Shown: positions 1 through 12,970, counted from the first letter of the stretch. The stretch: 64,000 nucleotides of DNA from Leptodontidium sp. MPI-SDFR-AT-0119 (GCA_020726505.1 JAHLEZ010000007.1:2480001-2544000); one strand, 5' to 3'. Notes: generated by a model from the sequence alone, not told the origin. A program made the numbers and translations.

Positions 1-94
1 AAGCAGCTGCAAGTATTCCTCTAGGCAGTAGGAATTGACTTGTTCTTGCATATCATCTGTCTGAAGATAGCTTCGGATGAATTGAGAAACATGA

Positions 95-975
95 TCAAAA
101 GCCTCTCCGCCATAGCAAAGTCTGAGGTGAGGAGCGAGAGTCCGGGAAGCAAACGGCTCGGTGGCTCCTGCTCTGTCCTAAGGCCCGCAGGTGATCGACA
201 CGCTCGAAGTACTCAACCCGCTTGGCTCTCACTTTCAGATCTGAGAGCCTGTGCATGAGACCCCCCGCATGCATGAGCAATGGCCCCCATGAGTTTCGAT
301 CCGGGTTGCTTATTTTAGCCTGCGCCAGACGCTTGCGGAGACTAGAAACGTCTCGACGTTTCTCGAAATCTTGCTTGTCTTCCTCGGATGGAAAACAGGG
401 TGCATTGGGATCTCGTTTTAAACACATTGAACGCATTACCCGTTCAAGTCCAGCGCTTTCCCACACGCCTTGTTCTGGGTAGATGTGCCGGAATCTAGTT
501 CGTTGCAAATTCGTACGAATGTATTCTGATTGATAGGAGCTTTGGAAGACCGCCGATGTGTTGGACATGATATAATTCCGTAACGGATCGGCGAGAACGC
601 CTAACGTTTGGTCAGCAAAAATCGTCGAGAGATGAGGCCAGGGACGCGAGACGCATCAACATACCATCCAAATCAATTCCAGCACCAACCCTCAAAGAAT
701 AGAGACGTGCATCTTTCCGCAACCCGTAATCAAGTCCTGCATCAGCTCATATCTGCGAATGTCCGATAATCGAGTGGAAATATTATCTTTTTCTCCATGT
801 CTTTGTTCCACTTCAGCGGTAAGTAGTCCACCTCCTCGAGGTTGGGTCGTCGAAGTAGTGTTTCGATCAAATCGACGCTGGGTTCGAAGGCATCAGCACC
901 GATAGCAAGAGCAGTGATCAAACTAGCAAGACAGATGCTTGGAACCGGAACGAAGAAGCATGTGAACGTGATTCT
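95..975 (-). pseudogene. DUF3435 (Starship captain-like) C-terminal remnant
   Basis: Read on the minus strand, this stretch encodes pieces that align with the C-terminal half of fungal DUF3435 proteins, the family that includes the tyrosine recombinases ('captains') of Starship elements. In order there is a hydrophobic segment ending LAIGADAF, then LPLKWNKDM, then DYGLRKDARLYSLRVGAGID, an intron at about 589-613 to 644 (rc GTATGT..TTAG), then LADPLRNYIM and VFQSSYQSEY, and finally a charged segment with MRSMCLKRDPNAP. A TGA at about 748 and a one-base frame change separate the first two blocks, and no start codon or N-terminal half is visible. Compared with family members as I remember them, an Arg in LRRGAG reads Val and the expected His before the VFQ block is missing. 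It is probably dead. Family call by recognition only. Confidence 0.6.
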
Positions 976-1568
976 GCGTTACAATTAGCTTCCCAATAAA
1001 TGCCAAATCAAGTCGATAATATGCAGGAAATATTGGATTAAAGTATGGAGCAAGTCTTTGTGGTGCATATTGTCAGGACTTGCATTGTAACTAACTTACT
1101 TAGATGTTATCGAGCACCTGTATTACGTATCTCCTAGTCTAAATTTTGTAGACAGCTACTATAGAAGTGAGAGGCAGAGGAAGCGGAAGCGGAGGAGGAA
1201 GACGAGAGGCGCAAGCTCGAAGTGAAGGGAGTTGTTCCGGAGCTGAGCCGAGCCGAGCAACGTCACAGTCGCCTGCTGTCGCAAACCTCCAAGGCAACGC
1301 CAGCCAGGCTAGGGACTCCGTACCAAGCTGCGCTGCTTCAGACAACGGAGCAACGCGACAACCTCACTCACTCACTCACGGTCGAGCCTGACACTGGAAT
1401 TCGAGCTGTACGAACCTACGGCATCTCGCCATTACTTTACATTTCAACAAGCGCGCCTGACTGTCAGGTACCTTGCCGCGCCGTCCCGGGCTAAATCATC
1501 GGTCCCCGTTCTCGTGTTGACCACACAGAGCCTCCTCACTTCACCACACCTCCGCAACTCACCATACC
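976..1568. other. Intergenic and 5' leader of the RhoGAP gene
   Basis: No gene seen. It holds a purine-rich stretch (about 1168-1225, GGAAGCGGAAG-like) and a CA/CT-rich leader just before the ATG at 1569, typical of a fungal housekeeping promoter. Confidence 0.4.
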
Positions 1569-3956
1569 ATGGCTGACGACAATAACCCCGACCGATTGCT
1601 CTCTGAGCCCCCGGACTTCTCCAGTCAGCATCGCGAAAGGACTGGTAGCATGTCTCTTGGAGCAGCTCCAAATGCCAACGGTGACGAGGTTTCCCCTCTC
1701 AATGGCGACTCAATCACCACTTCTGCGCCTCCGCCTGTCCTTACCAATCCGAATGCAAAGGCAGTACATGATGTGGTCAATTCTGAAATCGGAGTCGCGA
1801 CCTTGCTGAACCGGTTGAAGCAGAGTATTGCATCGGCGAAGGTGGGTCTCCCTTTGCGCCGAATTGAAAGGTATTTGAAGCTGATACTTTGTCTAGGAAT
1901 TTGCAACCTTTCTCAAGAAACGATCCACATTGGAAGAGGAGCATTCAAACGGACTCAAGAAGCTTTGTAGGATAACGGCGGAGAATATCAGAAGACCAGA
2001 GCATCGACATGGCTCATTTCTGCAATCGTACGAGGAAGTTACGAATATCCATGAGCGCATGTCAGACAATGGGGCACAATTCGCAACCTCGCTGCACCAG
2101 ATGCACGAAGACCTTCTAGAAATCGCATTAAACATAGAGCGTGGGCGTAAGCATTGGAAGACAACTGGGCTCACTGCTGAGCAAAGGGTGGCCGATGCCG
2201 AGGCAGCTATGAGAAAGTCAAAAGCCAAATACGATTCACTGGCAGAAGACTATGATAGAGCAAAGACTGGAGACCGTCAACAAAGCAAGAAGTTTGGTCT
2301 GAAGGGTCCGAAGTCTGCGCAGCAGCATGAGGAGGACCTCCTTAGGAAGCTGCGTGCCGCAGACGAAGACTATGCTGCAAAAGTACAAGCAGCACAGAGC
2401 CAAAAGGCCGAATTGTTGTCTAAGACACGACCTGACGCTGTCAAGGCACTTGAGGACCTGATCAAGGAATGCGATTCAGCATTGACATTGCAGATGCAAA
2501 AGTTTGGTAAGTAACATATCTAGATCCGGAATTCGCCTCTGACTGGTCCAGCTTCCTTCAATGAAAAGCTTCTACTGAGTAACGGATTGAATGTCAGTCC
2601 TCTCAAGGGCAACGAGTCTGGGAGCCAACCTCGTAGTCTCCGAGAAGCTGTATATGCTATAGACAACGACAAAGATCTGAGCAACTACATCAGTAGTTTC
2701 GCAAGCAAGGTTCCTGCCCGATCTTCAGAAATTAGATACGAAAAGAATCCAGTGAGTCTCATCGTCCTCTCCACTCTGCACAGCTAACATTTGTAGGTCT
2801 TGAACCCCCCCTCACATGCTCCACAACCAGTTGCTGCCCCAATTCAACGACAATCAGATCCTCAAGTGTCTTTTGGAACCCGGCCTCAAGGGCCACCCCC
2901 AGCAGTAGTTACAGCACAATCCCCACAGCAGGCACAACAAATGAACCAGCCATTTGGTCAACATTCTCCGCCTGCCGTACAACAGCATGAGCGAAGTTTC
3001 AGCCAGGGCCCCTCAATGCAGCAATTCGGTGCTATGCCGGGCGGAGGTCCACCTCGAGGACCTGGGCATGGAGCTTCTTACGGTTCCGGCTCTATCAGCG
3101 CCAGCGGCCCTCCCCAACTATCAACCCTTCCATTCCAGAACTCACAGCCACCACCCCAGCAAAACTTCCAACAACCTCCACAAGCAGCCCCGGCCCCAAC
3201 CCCGTACTCACAACACCCATCAACTCTCCATGTTGTCAATCTGCCCCCGCTGAAACCAGTCTTTGGTCTGAGCCTGGAGCAACTGTTCGAGAGAGATGGT
3301 TCCGCAGTGCCCATGGTGGTTTACCAATGCATTCAAGCCGTAGATCTCTTCGGCTTGGAAGTTGAAGGAATATATCGTCTGTCGGGAACCTCATCTCACG
3401 TGAATAAAATCAAGGCAATGTTTGATAATGGTAAGTCTCCACGTTTCACTACCCAGACCCAGGCCGAACTAACCAGTGCACAGATGCCTCGAAGGTGGAC
3501 TTTCGTGATCCTGCAAACTTCTTCCACGATGTCAACAGTGTTGCTGGGCTACTTAAGCAGTTTTTCCGTGATCTGCCCGACCCCCTACTGACGGCCGAGC
3601 ATTACCCTGGATTTATCGAAGCTGCCAGTTAGTATTCACCACGCCTCGTCGCTGCGGCATCATAGCTAACATACCCAGAAAACGAGGATGATACTGTTCG
3701 CAGAGATTCACTGCACGCCATCATCAACAGTCTCCCCGATCCCAATTACGCAACTCTGAGGGCATTGACGCTGCACCTGAATCGTGTTCAGGAGAATTCA
3801 CCTGTGAATCGTATGAACGCGAGCAACTTGGCGATTGTCTTTGGACCTACACTCATGGGTGCAAATACTGGACCGAATATCCAGGATGCAGGTTGGCAGG
3901 TTCGTGTCATCGACACCATATTGCAAAACACATACCAGATATTCGACGATGACTGA
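1569..3956 (+). CDS. RGD1: F-BAR / RhoGAP protein, Rgd1 type
   Basis: Six exons (1569-1841, 1897-2506, 2552-2751, 2797-3430, 3484-3627, 3679-3956) join in frame to 712 aa. All five introns have GT..AG borders and are 45-55 nt long. Residues about 70-360 form a helical F-BAR/FCH region ([20 protein letters not shown] is a typical F-BAR signature), followed by a Pro/Gln-rich linker of about 150 residues. The C-terminal 190 residues are a RhoGAP domain: [12 protein letters not shown] carries the catalytic arginine finger (R of IYRLSG), then [14 protein letters not shown] and [11 protein letters not shown]. Members activate GTP hydrolysis by Rho3/Rho4-type GTPases at membrane sites of polar growth and septation. 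The start is the first ATG of the long leader and fits the family length. A conserved core gene; nothing odd. Confidence 0.93.
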
Positions 3957-4674
3957 GGTATTCGGAGTTTGCAGGGGGAGACAGGAGGGCGGCATGGCAT
4001 TTAGTAATGTACAATACACTGGAAACGGGGTTGGAGCGAACATCGATTCCCGCGGTCCATCTTAGGGCAATTGAAGTAATGTTTGGTTATTGTTTTCGAG
4101 GACTTGTTATTTCCCTGGGAACGGAAACGTCAAAGAATTGGTGAAGTATGGCGCAAGTGAAGAAGGAGTCAATCCAACTTCCGCTAGACACTCACTCATT
4201 GAGTGAGACAATGTCACGATGAAGGCGACATTTTAGCCCATACCCACTTGCACACCCAGAAACGGGCAATGAGTAGGTAATAGGATTGGGTGGCCAATGA
4301 GTATCCGGTTCGTATCGTATGACCAGACTGAAAGTTGCAAGCGAGTGAGTGTGTTGCCAGTGCAGCCAATGCCGTGCGAGAACTGGCCCCTCTTCCAAGC
4401 GCACTAGAACTGACATGGCCCAAGTCCGGCTCGCTAGCTTTTCTTTTCTTTTTCTCTCTGATCTAGTGGAGAGTTCGATCTGGTTGAGATAAAAAGATAA
4501 AAGGGCCGGTGTCGCTGCGATTGTGCTTCTCGTTGTCACTGCTTCGATTATTGACTGCTACATTTCTGACAATCTAACCATCAATTCTCTGTCTTGTTGG
4601 GTTTTGACTTGTGAAAGCCTCCCTCAAATCCAGTTTCACCCCTGCCTCGCCACTCGTACAGGACCATCTTCAAC
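3957..4674. other. Intergenic region
   Basis: Terminator of the RhoGAP gene and promoter of the symporter. No gene seen. A pyrimidine-rich run (TTTTCTTTTCTTTTTCTCTC, about 4438-4460) is a plausible promoter tract for the downstream gene. Confidence 0.35.
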
Positions 4675-7324
4675 ATGGGACAACCATCTACCCAGGCAAG
4701 CAATGCCATCATCTACCTATCATATGGCGCATTCCTGTATGTGCTCACTCAGAATTCATCGTTACAAGAAGGGTGTTACAATGCTAATCATATCTCAAGA
4801 GTGTTTGGATGCTACATCGCATGGCGATTACGACACCAGTCTAAGGTATTCCCTGTCCATGAGCACATCCATGAAAGCCAGCAAAGGACGATAGAAACAG
4901 TTCCTAACTCCTAAACAGGCCGACTATCTCTCCTCGAACAGGACTCAAACTGGTTAGATTTCTTAGCTTTATCACAGCGCAACTTCTCCAACCTACTCGG
5001 GTTCTTGAGTTGCTCTACCTGATGACTTCAAAGATCCCCTTCCTCTTCCATTTTTTTTTATTAAAATAGATGTATGTATTTACTGACTAATGACTAGCTG
5101 TGCCTCTGGCATTGAACTTCATTGCGTCTGGTTAGTAGACACTCGGGTGCCAAAAACCCAACCAAAATGGGAACATCAAAACGCGGCAGTCCATCAAACA
5201 GCCCTACAAGGGGCAGACGCAAGCAAACCAAACCAGAGCAGAGCAAAGTAAAGCAGGGCAATCGAGATGAAGATCTTTGAAAGAGGATCAACTAGTTGTG
5301 AAGAGGTTCGTATTTGTCAACACCGCTAGTCCTCCTGGGGGAATCTCCCATCTTAGGATTTACATTCCTCGTGACTTTGATCTTCGAGATGATCGAGATT
5401 TCTTCTAGGAGGATCAGCGCGGCTTCACTACGGGCGCCTAATCGATACAGTTTACTGTGTGATCCAACTCCCTTTCCTCAATTGAGGATGGAATGGAGAG
5501 ATCATCAGTCCTGTTGAGATGAAGCTGAGATTGTACCGTGAACACTCGAACAAGTTAGGACTTGCGTGGGAAAGTGACTGCCGCTTTGAAGAAAACCCCC
5601 CCTTCCTCCCTCCCCTAACAGAAAAGTTTTTGAAAGCTAACCTTAGCCATTTTTTGTCTGGATGTACAGCTCTCGGTTCCGGTATCCTCTTCGCCTATCC
5701 TCAGCTTGCTACTATTACTGGTGTGCAGGGTGTTGTGGTCTATGCTGTTGCTTCTGCGGCTCCTCTTCTGATCTTCGCCTTCTTGGGCCCGATCATTCGG
5801 AAGAAATGTCCGGAGGGCTTTGTTCTGACGGAGTGGACGAGGCAGCGTTATGGCATTATTACAGCGCTGTACTTGTCGTTCCTTACGCTTGTCACGATGT
5901 TCCTCTATATGGTTGCTGAGCTGTCTGCTTTGCAGCAGATCATGACGGCTCTCACTGGAATGGGTAAGTCCCGTCCTTTGTAACACTGGTGAAGAGAAGA
6001 TTTGGCTCTATGGTCTTGACCTTCTCAAGTCTGACCTGAACATTGCTGAGCAATCGCTAACTCTGGCACGTAGACGGCCTTCCCATGGTTATCGTTGAGT
6101 GCGTAGTCACAACAATCTACACATGTGAGAACACTACGCTCGCCCTCTAGATATCACCGAACTAACAGAACCCTCAAGCTCTGGGAGGATTCAAGATATC
6201 CTTCATTACGGACAACATTCAAGGAGCAATGGTTGTGGGACTAAGTACGTATACCCATCATCAAGATATATATACTCAACCAAACACAAGTTAACATCTC
6301 CACTTCAGTAATCATTGCCACCATCACCGTCGGCGTCGAGACCAAAATCGACAAATCTCTAATCGACTCATCGGGCCTCACGAAACCCACCCTTCTAGGC
6401 TGGCAACTCCTGTACATCCTCCCCGTCGCCATCCTAACCAACGACTTCTTCCTGTCCAACTTCTGGATCCGAGCCTTCGCCTCAAAGACAGACAAGGACC
6501 TCTGGATCGGGATCTCCATCGCCGCAGTCGCAGTCCTGATCATCCTGACTCTCGTCGGAACTTCAGGACTGATCGCCGCATGGTCCGGAGCATTCGATCC
6601 CACGAACCCCGAACAAGATGGAAGTATCGCATTCTTCCTCCTGCTCGAGCAACTGCCCGCCTGGACCGTAGGCATCGTACTCGTCATGGTCGTCTCCCTC
6701 AGCACCGCCGCGTTCGACAGTTTCCAGTCCGCCATGGTCTCCACAGCATCCAACGACCTGTTCCGCAACAAGCTCAACATCTGGTGGATCCGCGCCGCCG
6801 TCGTCCTGATCATCTTCCCCGTCGTAGTCATCGCCCTGAAAGCACCCAGCATCCTCCAGATCTACCTGATCTCCGACCTCGTCTCCGCTTCCACAATCCC
6901 CGTCCTGATCCTGGGATTGAACGACCGCTTCTACTGGTGGCGAGGATTCGAAGTCGTCGTCGGCGGACTGGGCGGTATCCTCTCCGTCTTCATCTTCGGG
7001 ACGATCTATTTCGGCAGCGCGTTGCAGGGTGCGAAACTCATGCTGCTTGAGCAGGGATTGTACGGGAATGACTGGAGTGCGTTTGGAGCGTTCGTCGCTG
7101 CGCCTGTGGGTGGTTTGCTGTGGGGTTTTGGCGCTTTGGCTGTGAGACTTACGTATCGCTTCTTTGAGGCGAAGATCAAGGGTCGCCGCTTCGATGCTCT
7201 TGATCGTCCAGCTTACCTTGATCGTCGGGTCGAGGGGACCTCGGAGTATGCTGAGGATGGTGAGATTCATACTGATCCTCAAGCTGGCCTCGTTACTGTT
7301 GATCATAAGGGGAAGTTCTTCTGA
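4675..7324 (+). CDS. Sodium:solute symporter family (urea/solute transporter-like)
   Basis: Eight exons (4675-4736, 4800-4845, 4919-4952, 5098-5130, 5670-5963, 6074-6124, 6179-6244, 6309-7324) join in frame to 533 aa. The product is a polytopic membrane protein with about a dozen hydrophobic segments. It carries SSS-family features: the early ALGSGILFAYPQLATITG helix pair, the LGGFKISFITDNIQGAMV segment, and a late VSLSTAAFDSFQSAM helix resembling the sodium-site region. Such proteins import urea, polyamines or other small solutes with Na+ or H+ at the plasma membrane; the substrate cannot be told here. It is shorter than fungal Dur3 urea transporters (about 650-700 aa). Exons 2-4 are very small and the fourth intron is long (5131-5669), so the 5' structure is the least certain part; an alternative would start inside that intron. 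Confidence 0.8.
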
Positions 7325-7782
7325 GCTGAGCTGGAGTCAGACGAGCACAAATGGAAGGGCTGAGGTGAAGCAGTCGCGTTGGGCTAGCGGGGGAGAGAGA
7401 GGCTGTGGTGGTTGTGACAGTCCGTAGTCAGAAGTTGGTACAAACGGTGGTGGTGGTTGGAAGAGTGATGTTTTGTTTATTTCTTTCTATGTCTAGCTTT
7501 GCTGGATCTGGATCTCTCCCTGGATCCAGTGAAGCCGTTTTTCGGTTCGAGTACATCCTGTACAGCTAGCCACACACTCACTATCTTTAAATACTTTCCC
7601 ATCCGTCTCATATCGTTGTACTGTACATACATACATACACACATAATCTACAAAATCCGCCTGATCATACCCCTGGCTATGCAGTTTGTCCAAAATCTAC
7701 AAATTAATATGCATCGTACAATACAACATCCCACCCATCCAAGGACGTCACTCAATTCCCATGCTCCCACCTCTCGAGAGAA
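7325..7782. other. Convergent 3' intergenic region
   Basis: Lies between the converging symporter and Mba1-like genes. It holds a GGT/GTG-rich stretch (7430-7460) and a CATA repeat (about 7626-7640). No gene seen. Confidence 0.35.
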
Positions 7783-8752
7783 CTAATCGATCATCCTCTT
7801 CCTCTCCCACTCCTCAACATCACCCAAAGTAGTCTCCGTAGTCGTCCCCCAAACCTGCCACTCATTCTCCTTCCAGCCCTTCGCCATCTTCTGCAGCACG
7901 AGGTACTCCACAACATCCTTCTCCTTCCCGGAGCCAGGCACAATCTCCAACTCGCCCCCCTTCCCCTTAACCCACCTCGTCAACCTCTGCGTACTCGAGA
8001 TCCGCACCACAGCCTGTCTCAACGCCATCCCATCAACAGGGATCTTCGCGCCCCTGTGAGAAACCAGCTTCGCACCCTTATTATACCTGACCAGCTCCCA
8101 GAGCACCTTCTCGCCCTTCTGGCGATGGCCCAGGCGGGACCGGAAACTCTCGTAGATGCCATCGGTGCATATATCCCTCAGGGTCTGGATCTCGCCGTCC
8201 GCGAAGGCCGTGTACATCTGTCTGTGCAGCGCGACGGCCGTGGGCGCGATGGATTTGCGGGCGAGCTTGATGCTGCGCTTGAAGAAGTTCCTGGTCTGCT
8301 TCCTGCGCGGCGAGGAGAGGTAGAGCGCGGCGAGGGAGAAGCGGTCCTGGAGCCGGGTCTTGAGGTGTTGGTAGTGAAATTTTGCGAAGGAGGAGAGGGA
8401 GGTGGTGAGATTGGGCGCGTTGCTGCCGGTGGGGGTTATGAATGTGCCTTGAGACGGGAGCGTTAGTGAGTACGAAGGAGTTGGATGGAGGAATTGGTGA
8501 GTTGGTAGGACAGGGAAGCGTACCTTCGAGAAGTCCGAGGTCAGAGGGGAGTTTTTGCGACTGTTTCGACAATACTTTCATGCTGGGGTCTGGAGCTTGA
8601 CGTGGATGCTGTGCTCGCATCATATTTCGGTTTTCATACTGGTGGATGGAGGATTGGGAGAAGCATTGTCGATGTATGCGAGGGTGAGGAGAGGAGAATT
8701 GTAGGGCTTTGAAGAGTGGCAGTGGCCGTCGAAAGGATATTGAATGTGCCAT
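7783..8752 (-). CDS. Mitochondrial Mba1 / mL45-like ribosome receptor
   Basis: Two exons on the minus strand (8752-8524 and 8447-7783) joined across a 76-nt intron give 297 aa. The N-terminus is basic, Ser-rich and free of acidic residues (MAHSISFRRPLPLFKALQF), as expected of a mitochondrial presequence. The central and C-terminal part (from about residue 120) resembles the Tim44-like fold of yeast Mba1 and of mitochondrial ribosomal protein mL45: an AFADGEIQTLRDICTDGIYE helix pair followed by a beta-rich half ending WQVWGTTTETTL. These proteins dock the mitoribosome on the inner membrane for co-translational insertion. Length is close to Mba1 (278 aa). It converges on the symporter gene. Confidence 0.78.
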
Positions 8753-9708
8753 GGTGGTTTGTATAATGAACGTGGAGGGGACGAGGACTGGAGGTTGTCA
8801 GTACTAAACAGGCAAGCAGACAAGCTCTGGACTTTTTTCTGGGATCGGCTAGGATCATCGGCCAATTCGTTCCTGTCTCCGACCGAACCTTGGCCTGCCG
8901 GCGTGCCCTACGCCCTGGATGGCCATGATCCTTCGAAATCGAGAATATACCGCATAGTGATGAGATAGGAGCTATAATTTTTAACATCATATTACATGAA
9001 GATTGGTTAAGATGAAAGTTCAGGAGTTTTAACACAAGTTTTTGTGGTTGTTGATTATACTCGCTCCGCAGCGTAGAGAAAGCAAAGGAAGGGGGAAGGG
9101 ACTGCTTTGCTTGAGGAGTCTAACCTGGCATCACTTCTTCAGACCGATTACTCTGTTCTGGCATGGCACTAGAGATCTAGCACAATCTTGAAGACAATAC
9201 CGTGGGATTGCTGTTCATTGCGTTCTGCATCGCGGGGTTGAAAGCATGTTTGGTGATTCTTCCTGCTTGATTGAGGGTGGGAAGACTTCCGTATATAAAG
9301 TCATCGAAGAGGGCTTACAGTTCGTAGATGTTAGTTCATCACATATCCGTCACATATCCTAAGAAGCTTCATCAGAAGTAATTGTGTGTGCAATCATCAT
9401 ATTGGTGGCCAGAATCTATGCCGACCTCTGTCCTAGAGGAATGCAGGGCCCAGCAAAACCCACTGCTGCTGCACATGCCGTGAAAAGCAAATCGCAAAGT
9501 CCAATACCGAAGCAAAGCAGAATTAACATATCTCCCATTCCCATGCCACCAATGCGTTCTGTGAAGAATGCGGGTATCAATCGAAACGCCCATGTCGAAG
9601 CAAGTCGTAAACGAGGCGAGGCCAGAAGTTGAAAGAAAGGGATTCGTGCAGACACACTCCTATCGAAGGTCCTCGTAATGACGGCTCGTGGGGAAGTATT
9701 CGATTGGC
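8753..9708. other. Intergenic region
   Basis: Nearly 1 kb between the Mba1-like gene's 5' end and the 3' end of eIF1. Only short frames without family resemblance. It should contain the Mba1 promoter and the eIF1 3' UTR. Confidence 0.35.
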
Positions 9709-10431
9709 TTAGAAACCATGGACCTGGAGGGAGGCTGTTAGCTGTACGTTCTGAACATGAGAGTCCATGTATATTACCTTAATGGTCTTGGCATCAAGCT
9801 CCAAGCCTTCTTTCTTGTCCGTGAGGAACTCTTGAACATCCTTGCGCTGATCGCCCTGGAGTTGGATCACCTCTCCCATCTCGGTATCAACGACGATGGT
9901 GCCATTGCAAGCTATCGCAGATTGTCAGTTTGAGAGGCCCACCATCAACCATCAGGATGCCATTCGACCTACCGAACTTCTTCTTGATGACCTTCAGAAT
10001 CTTCTTCTGGTCAAACTTCTTGGGGAGACCTTGGACAGTGGTCAGAGTCTTACGACCATTTCGCTCTAGTAGAGGGGTCAGCAGGCTTATCTTCCAACTG
10101 TGGCGCTATGCCGCTTCAAGACTGAGAAGGAGGAGGGAAGAGGACTCACGCTGAATACGAATATGGATGTAATTTTGCGACTGCTTGGTCTCTCCGGTAT
10201 CTTCGTCGGCTTCGGCGAAGGGGTCTATGACGAGGAGTGTCAGCGCGCGCTTCTTTGAGAGCTCCAACGATACGAAGGGGAGTGGGGGCTGAAATAGGAT
10301 GCCAGATCTCCATAAGGTAGGATATGAAGAGAAGACCCGGATCCAGAGTAAGGGGAGAAGCTCTTGTAGTCGCGACTGGCACGAGGGTGGAGTGGAGACT
10401 CACCGAAGGTCTTGAGATTTTCGATTGACAT
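9709..10431 (-). CDS. SUI1: Translation initiation factor eIF1 (SUI1)
   Basis: Five exons on the minus strand (10431-10404, 10224-10150, 10065-9973, 9911-9778, 9723-9709) join to 114 aa. The SUI1 fold is unmistakable: NYIHIRIQQRNGRKTLTTVQ, GLPKKFDQKKILKVIKKKF, then GTIVVDTEMGEVIQLQGDQR and a last 15-base exon giving VHGF. eIF1 sits in the P-site region of the 40S subunit, controls scanning and start-codon stringency. Length fits the family (about 108-115 aa). The tiny first exon (nine codons) and last exon (four codons plus stop) are typical of highly expressed fungal genes and easy to miss by automatic prediction. Confidence 0.95.
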
Positions 10432-12739
10432 AAACTCGAGTGTTCCTGGGTTCCTTGGGGGCAGGGTTTGTTGGGGCGAAGATGGGTAATAGAGCGAGAA
10501 CGTTTCGCTGTATCAGGAGAGGGAAGTTCTGGTGTTGTTTGTTGTGTGTGTGTGTGGATGGTGGTGGAATGAATTGATGGTGTTGTCGAGTTAAGTAGTT
10601 GGAGGTTGGGTCGGAGACAGAGCAAAGGAAAGCGGACGGACGATGGATGGAGGGGAAAACCTGAGGTAAGAGGGGAGGGGCTAGAAACGGAAGGAGCGAG
10701 GGGGCTAGTGCAAAAGAGGAATAGCTGAGGCCTCCCATCACGTGCGACATCTGCGGTTGAGGTGATTTGGTTTCGAGGCTGAGCTGAGTCGCCACTTGGG
10801 TGGCAGGCATGACAGCACCTGAATCCCTTGACTCACTCGCCAGCTCTTTTCTTTGTCTTCTTGATGAATAGTTGGCCACTGGTTTCTATTCTATTCACCC
10901 CACAGCAAATTGCAGGAGGTTCTGACCAAAGCCGTTTCTGGTTCGGTACAGGCTGAGTGGGGATAAAGTACGGTAAGGAGGCCTGGAACTTTTGATTTGA
11001 TGTTGTTGTAGAGAGCTCTGGAGCAGAACAGTGACCGTTAGCTAGACGTGGAGCCATTCATTTCCCTATATCCTTGAACAGATCATGCCTTATTGCTATA
11101 ATCTTTCGGACTTCAAGCAAAGTCATGTTTCTCAGCGGTGAGCAAATCCTCTGGGCCATGGGAGTATTGACGGACTGCAGACATCTCTGCTACATACATA
11201 CAAGACATGCCGTCCAATAAAAATCTGCCAAGAGCTTGAATACTTCTCAGCCAAGTGGACACAAGTACATCTACCCAAGACATGTTGAAGTGATTCGCTT
11301 GAGGCAATTTGGGGCAAGCAATCCAAGCATACTCTCAAGACCCTGTAAGAAAACCGGATGCCTAATAGTCAAGCACGTCTCGGTCTGACAAACGAAAGAT
11401 ATCCGTCCTGCAAGGCTTGTGTCTGACATTCTCAGCAGCCGAAAGAGGAAGAGCACTGGCTCTAATTGAAAGAAGAACCCTTCAAAACGTGACCATCTCG
11501 AGGTGTGTGCAGATGCTTCAGAAGATCAAGACACCCACAACACTGAACCCGGCATCAACCCATCCTCTCAACCCATAGTGAATAATCAGTTTCTGAACTG
11601 GGAAATTACACATGAAACATACTGGCTTGATCATGTATCAAATTCGGGGTCGGGAGTAGCAATTTCGCAAGTGCACTCATCAACAATCTGGATGTGTTCG
11701 ACTCCTTGGAATTCAGTCCACAATACCATACCCCCAAACCGCAATATCAGGTACCCATACATTCATTTTAATATAGCTTCCCAAGACAGTCCACCTGAGA
11801 AGACCTCCAAAAGTCATTCGCCCCTATTATACACAATCCCGCCTCCTATTATACACGCCGTTTACGATAGAGGTGCCGCCGCTGGAGCTTCCGTGCCAGT
11901 AGCCGCGCCGGGTACAGCTGGAGGAGGTAGGAACATCGGTAGGTAAGTCTGCAGAGCCCATGATTAGCCAGGAGTTATCGCAGAAGGGTCTGTAAAAAAG
12001 GTGGACATACCACAACAAGCGCCATAACTATCCACCAAAGCATTAGCCACCAACATCCTCACACGGGGGATGATGTGTACTTACTTCCCATACCAACAGA
12101 GAAATACGCCGGCTGGCTTGAAGTCCTCTTTGCCTCAGCACTCTCTCCCAGCCAGTTCTGGATAGCCAAAACGACAGATGCCCTGTTATTCCCCATCAGC
12201 ATTCGCGCCTTCGCCAACCTTTCAGACTCGGGGATCCTGTGCGTACCATCCTACGAATTTGTTTCGCGTGAACATGGCGGCCATTGGTAAGGTGCTTCCT
12301 AGAGTTCCACTGATATCACTTGGGCTCTCCTTCGCGGGGGGGATCTGGAATGGGATGACTGCGATGGGGGGTTAGCATTGGGGATCTCTTAGCATGGGAG
12401 GGGGATTGGGAGATTTACTCAGATCCGCCCGGCGCATATCTTTCTTGGTGGTAGACATGATTGATGATCTCGTTGGTTCGGGAGATCAATGAGTTTGGGT
12501 TGTCTGTTTTGGGAGCTGTGCTGCTGCTGTTGCTACTTCCACAAATCGCGATGATGTCGGAGGTCGGTAGACATCCTAGGGTGCTGTCATTTTCAAAAGT
12601 GCCATGGCATGCGTATAACTTGGAATGCCAAGTCTAAGCTTTCCATCCTTCCACTAATCGTCGGCTTCGCTTGCGGGGCCGCCAATTGTCGTAACTCCTC
12701 AGTCGGTGGAACCAAGAGGCTGAAATAAGCAAGAGTCAG
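10432..12739. other. Gene-poor region with no supported gene
   Basis: Upstream of eIF1 the sequence has GT repeats (about 10537-10556) and an AG-rich leader. From 10.9 to 12.7 kb there are only short frames with no recognisable domain. A weakly coding-looking patch at 12080-12290 (plus) has no family resemblance I can name. Confidence 0.3.
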
Positions 12740-12970
12740 TCGTAATTAAAACTTTATATATATTAAATAATAATAACAATAATAAAAACACCGAATATAA
12801 ATAATGCGCGCCACCGTGACGCTCTAGTACTAACGTCAAATATAAGCTGTTATGAAAGGAGAAGGAAAAGGACTTAGTTTATATATGTACGACTTATATA
12901 ACGAATTTTAATAAAGATAAGATATATTATTAAAATAATTTAAGGATATTTAAAGCCAAATAAGATAATT
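12740..12970. repeat. AT-rich relic block
   Basis: A block dominated by A and T (TAATAATAACAATAATAA-like) with TTATATATATTAAA and no reading frame lies immediately 5' of the velvet remnant. Its composition contrasts sharply with the GC-rich exon that follows, suggesting a RIP-eroded repeat inserted here, perhaps removing the 5' end of the velvet gene. Confidence 0.4.
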
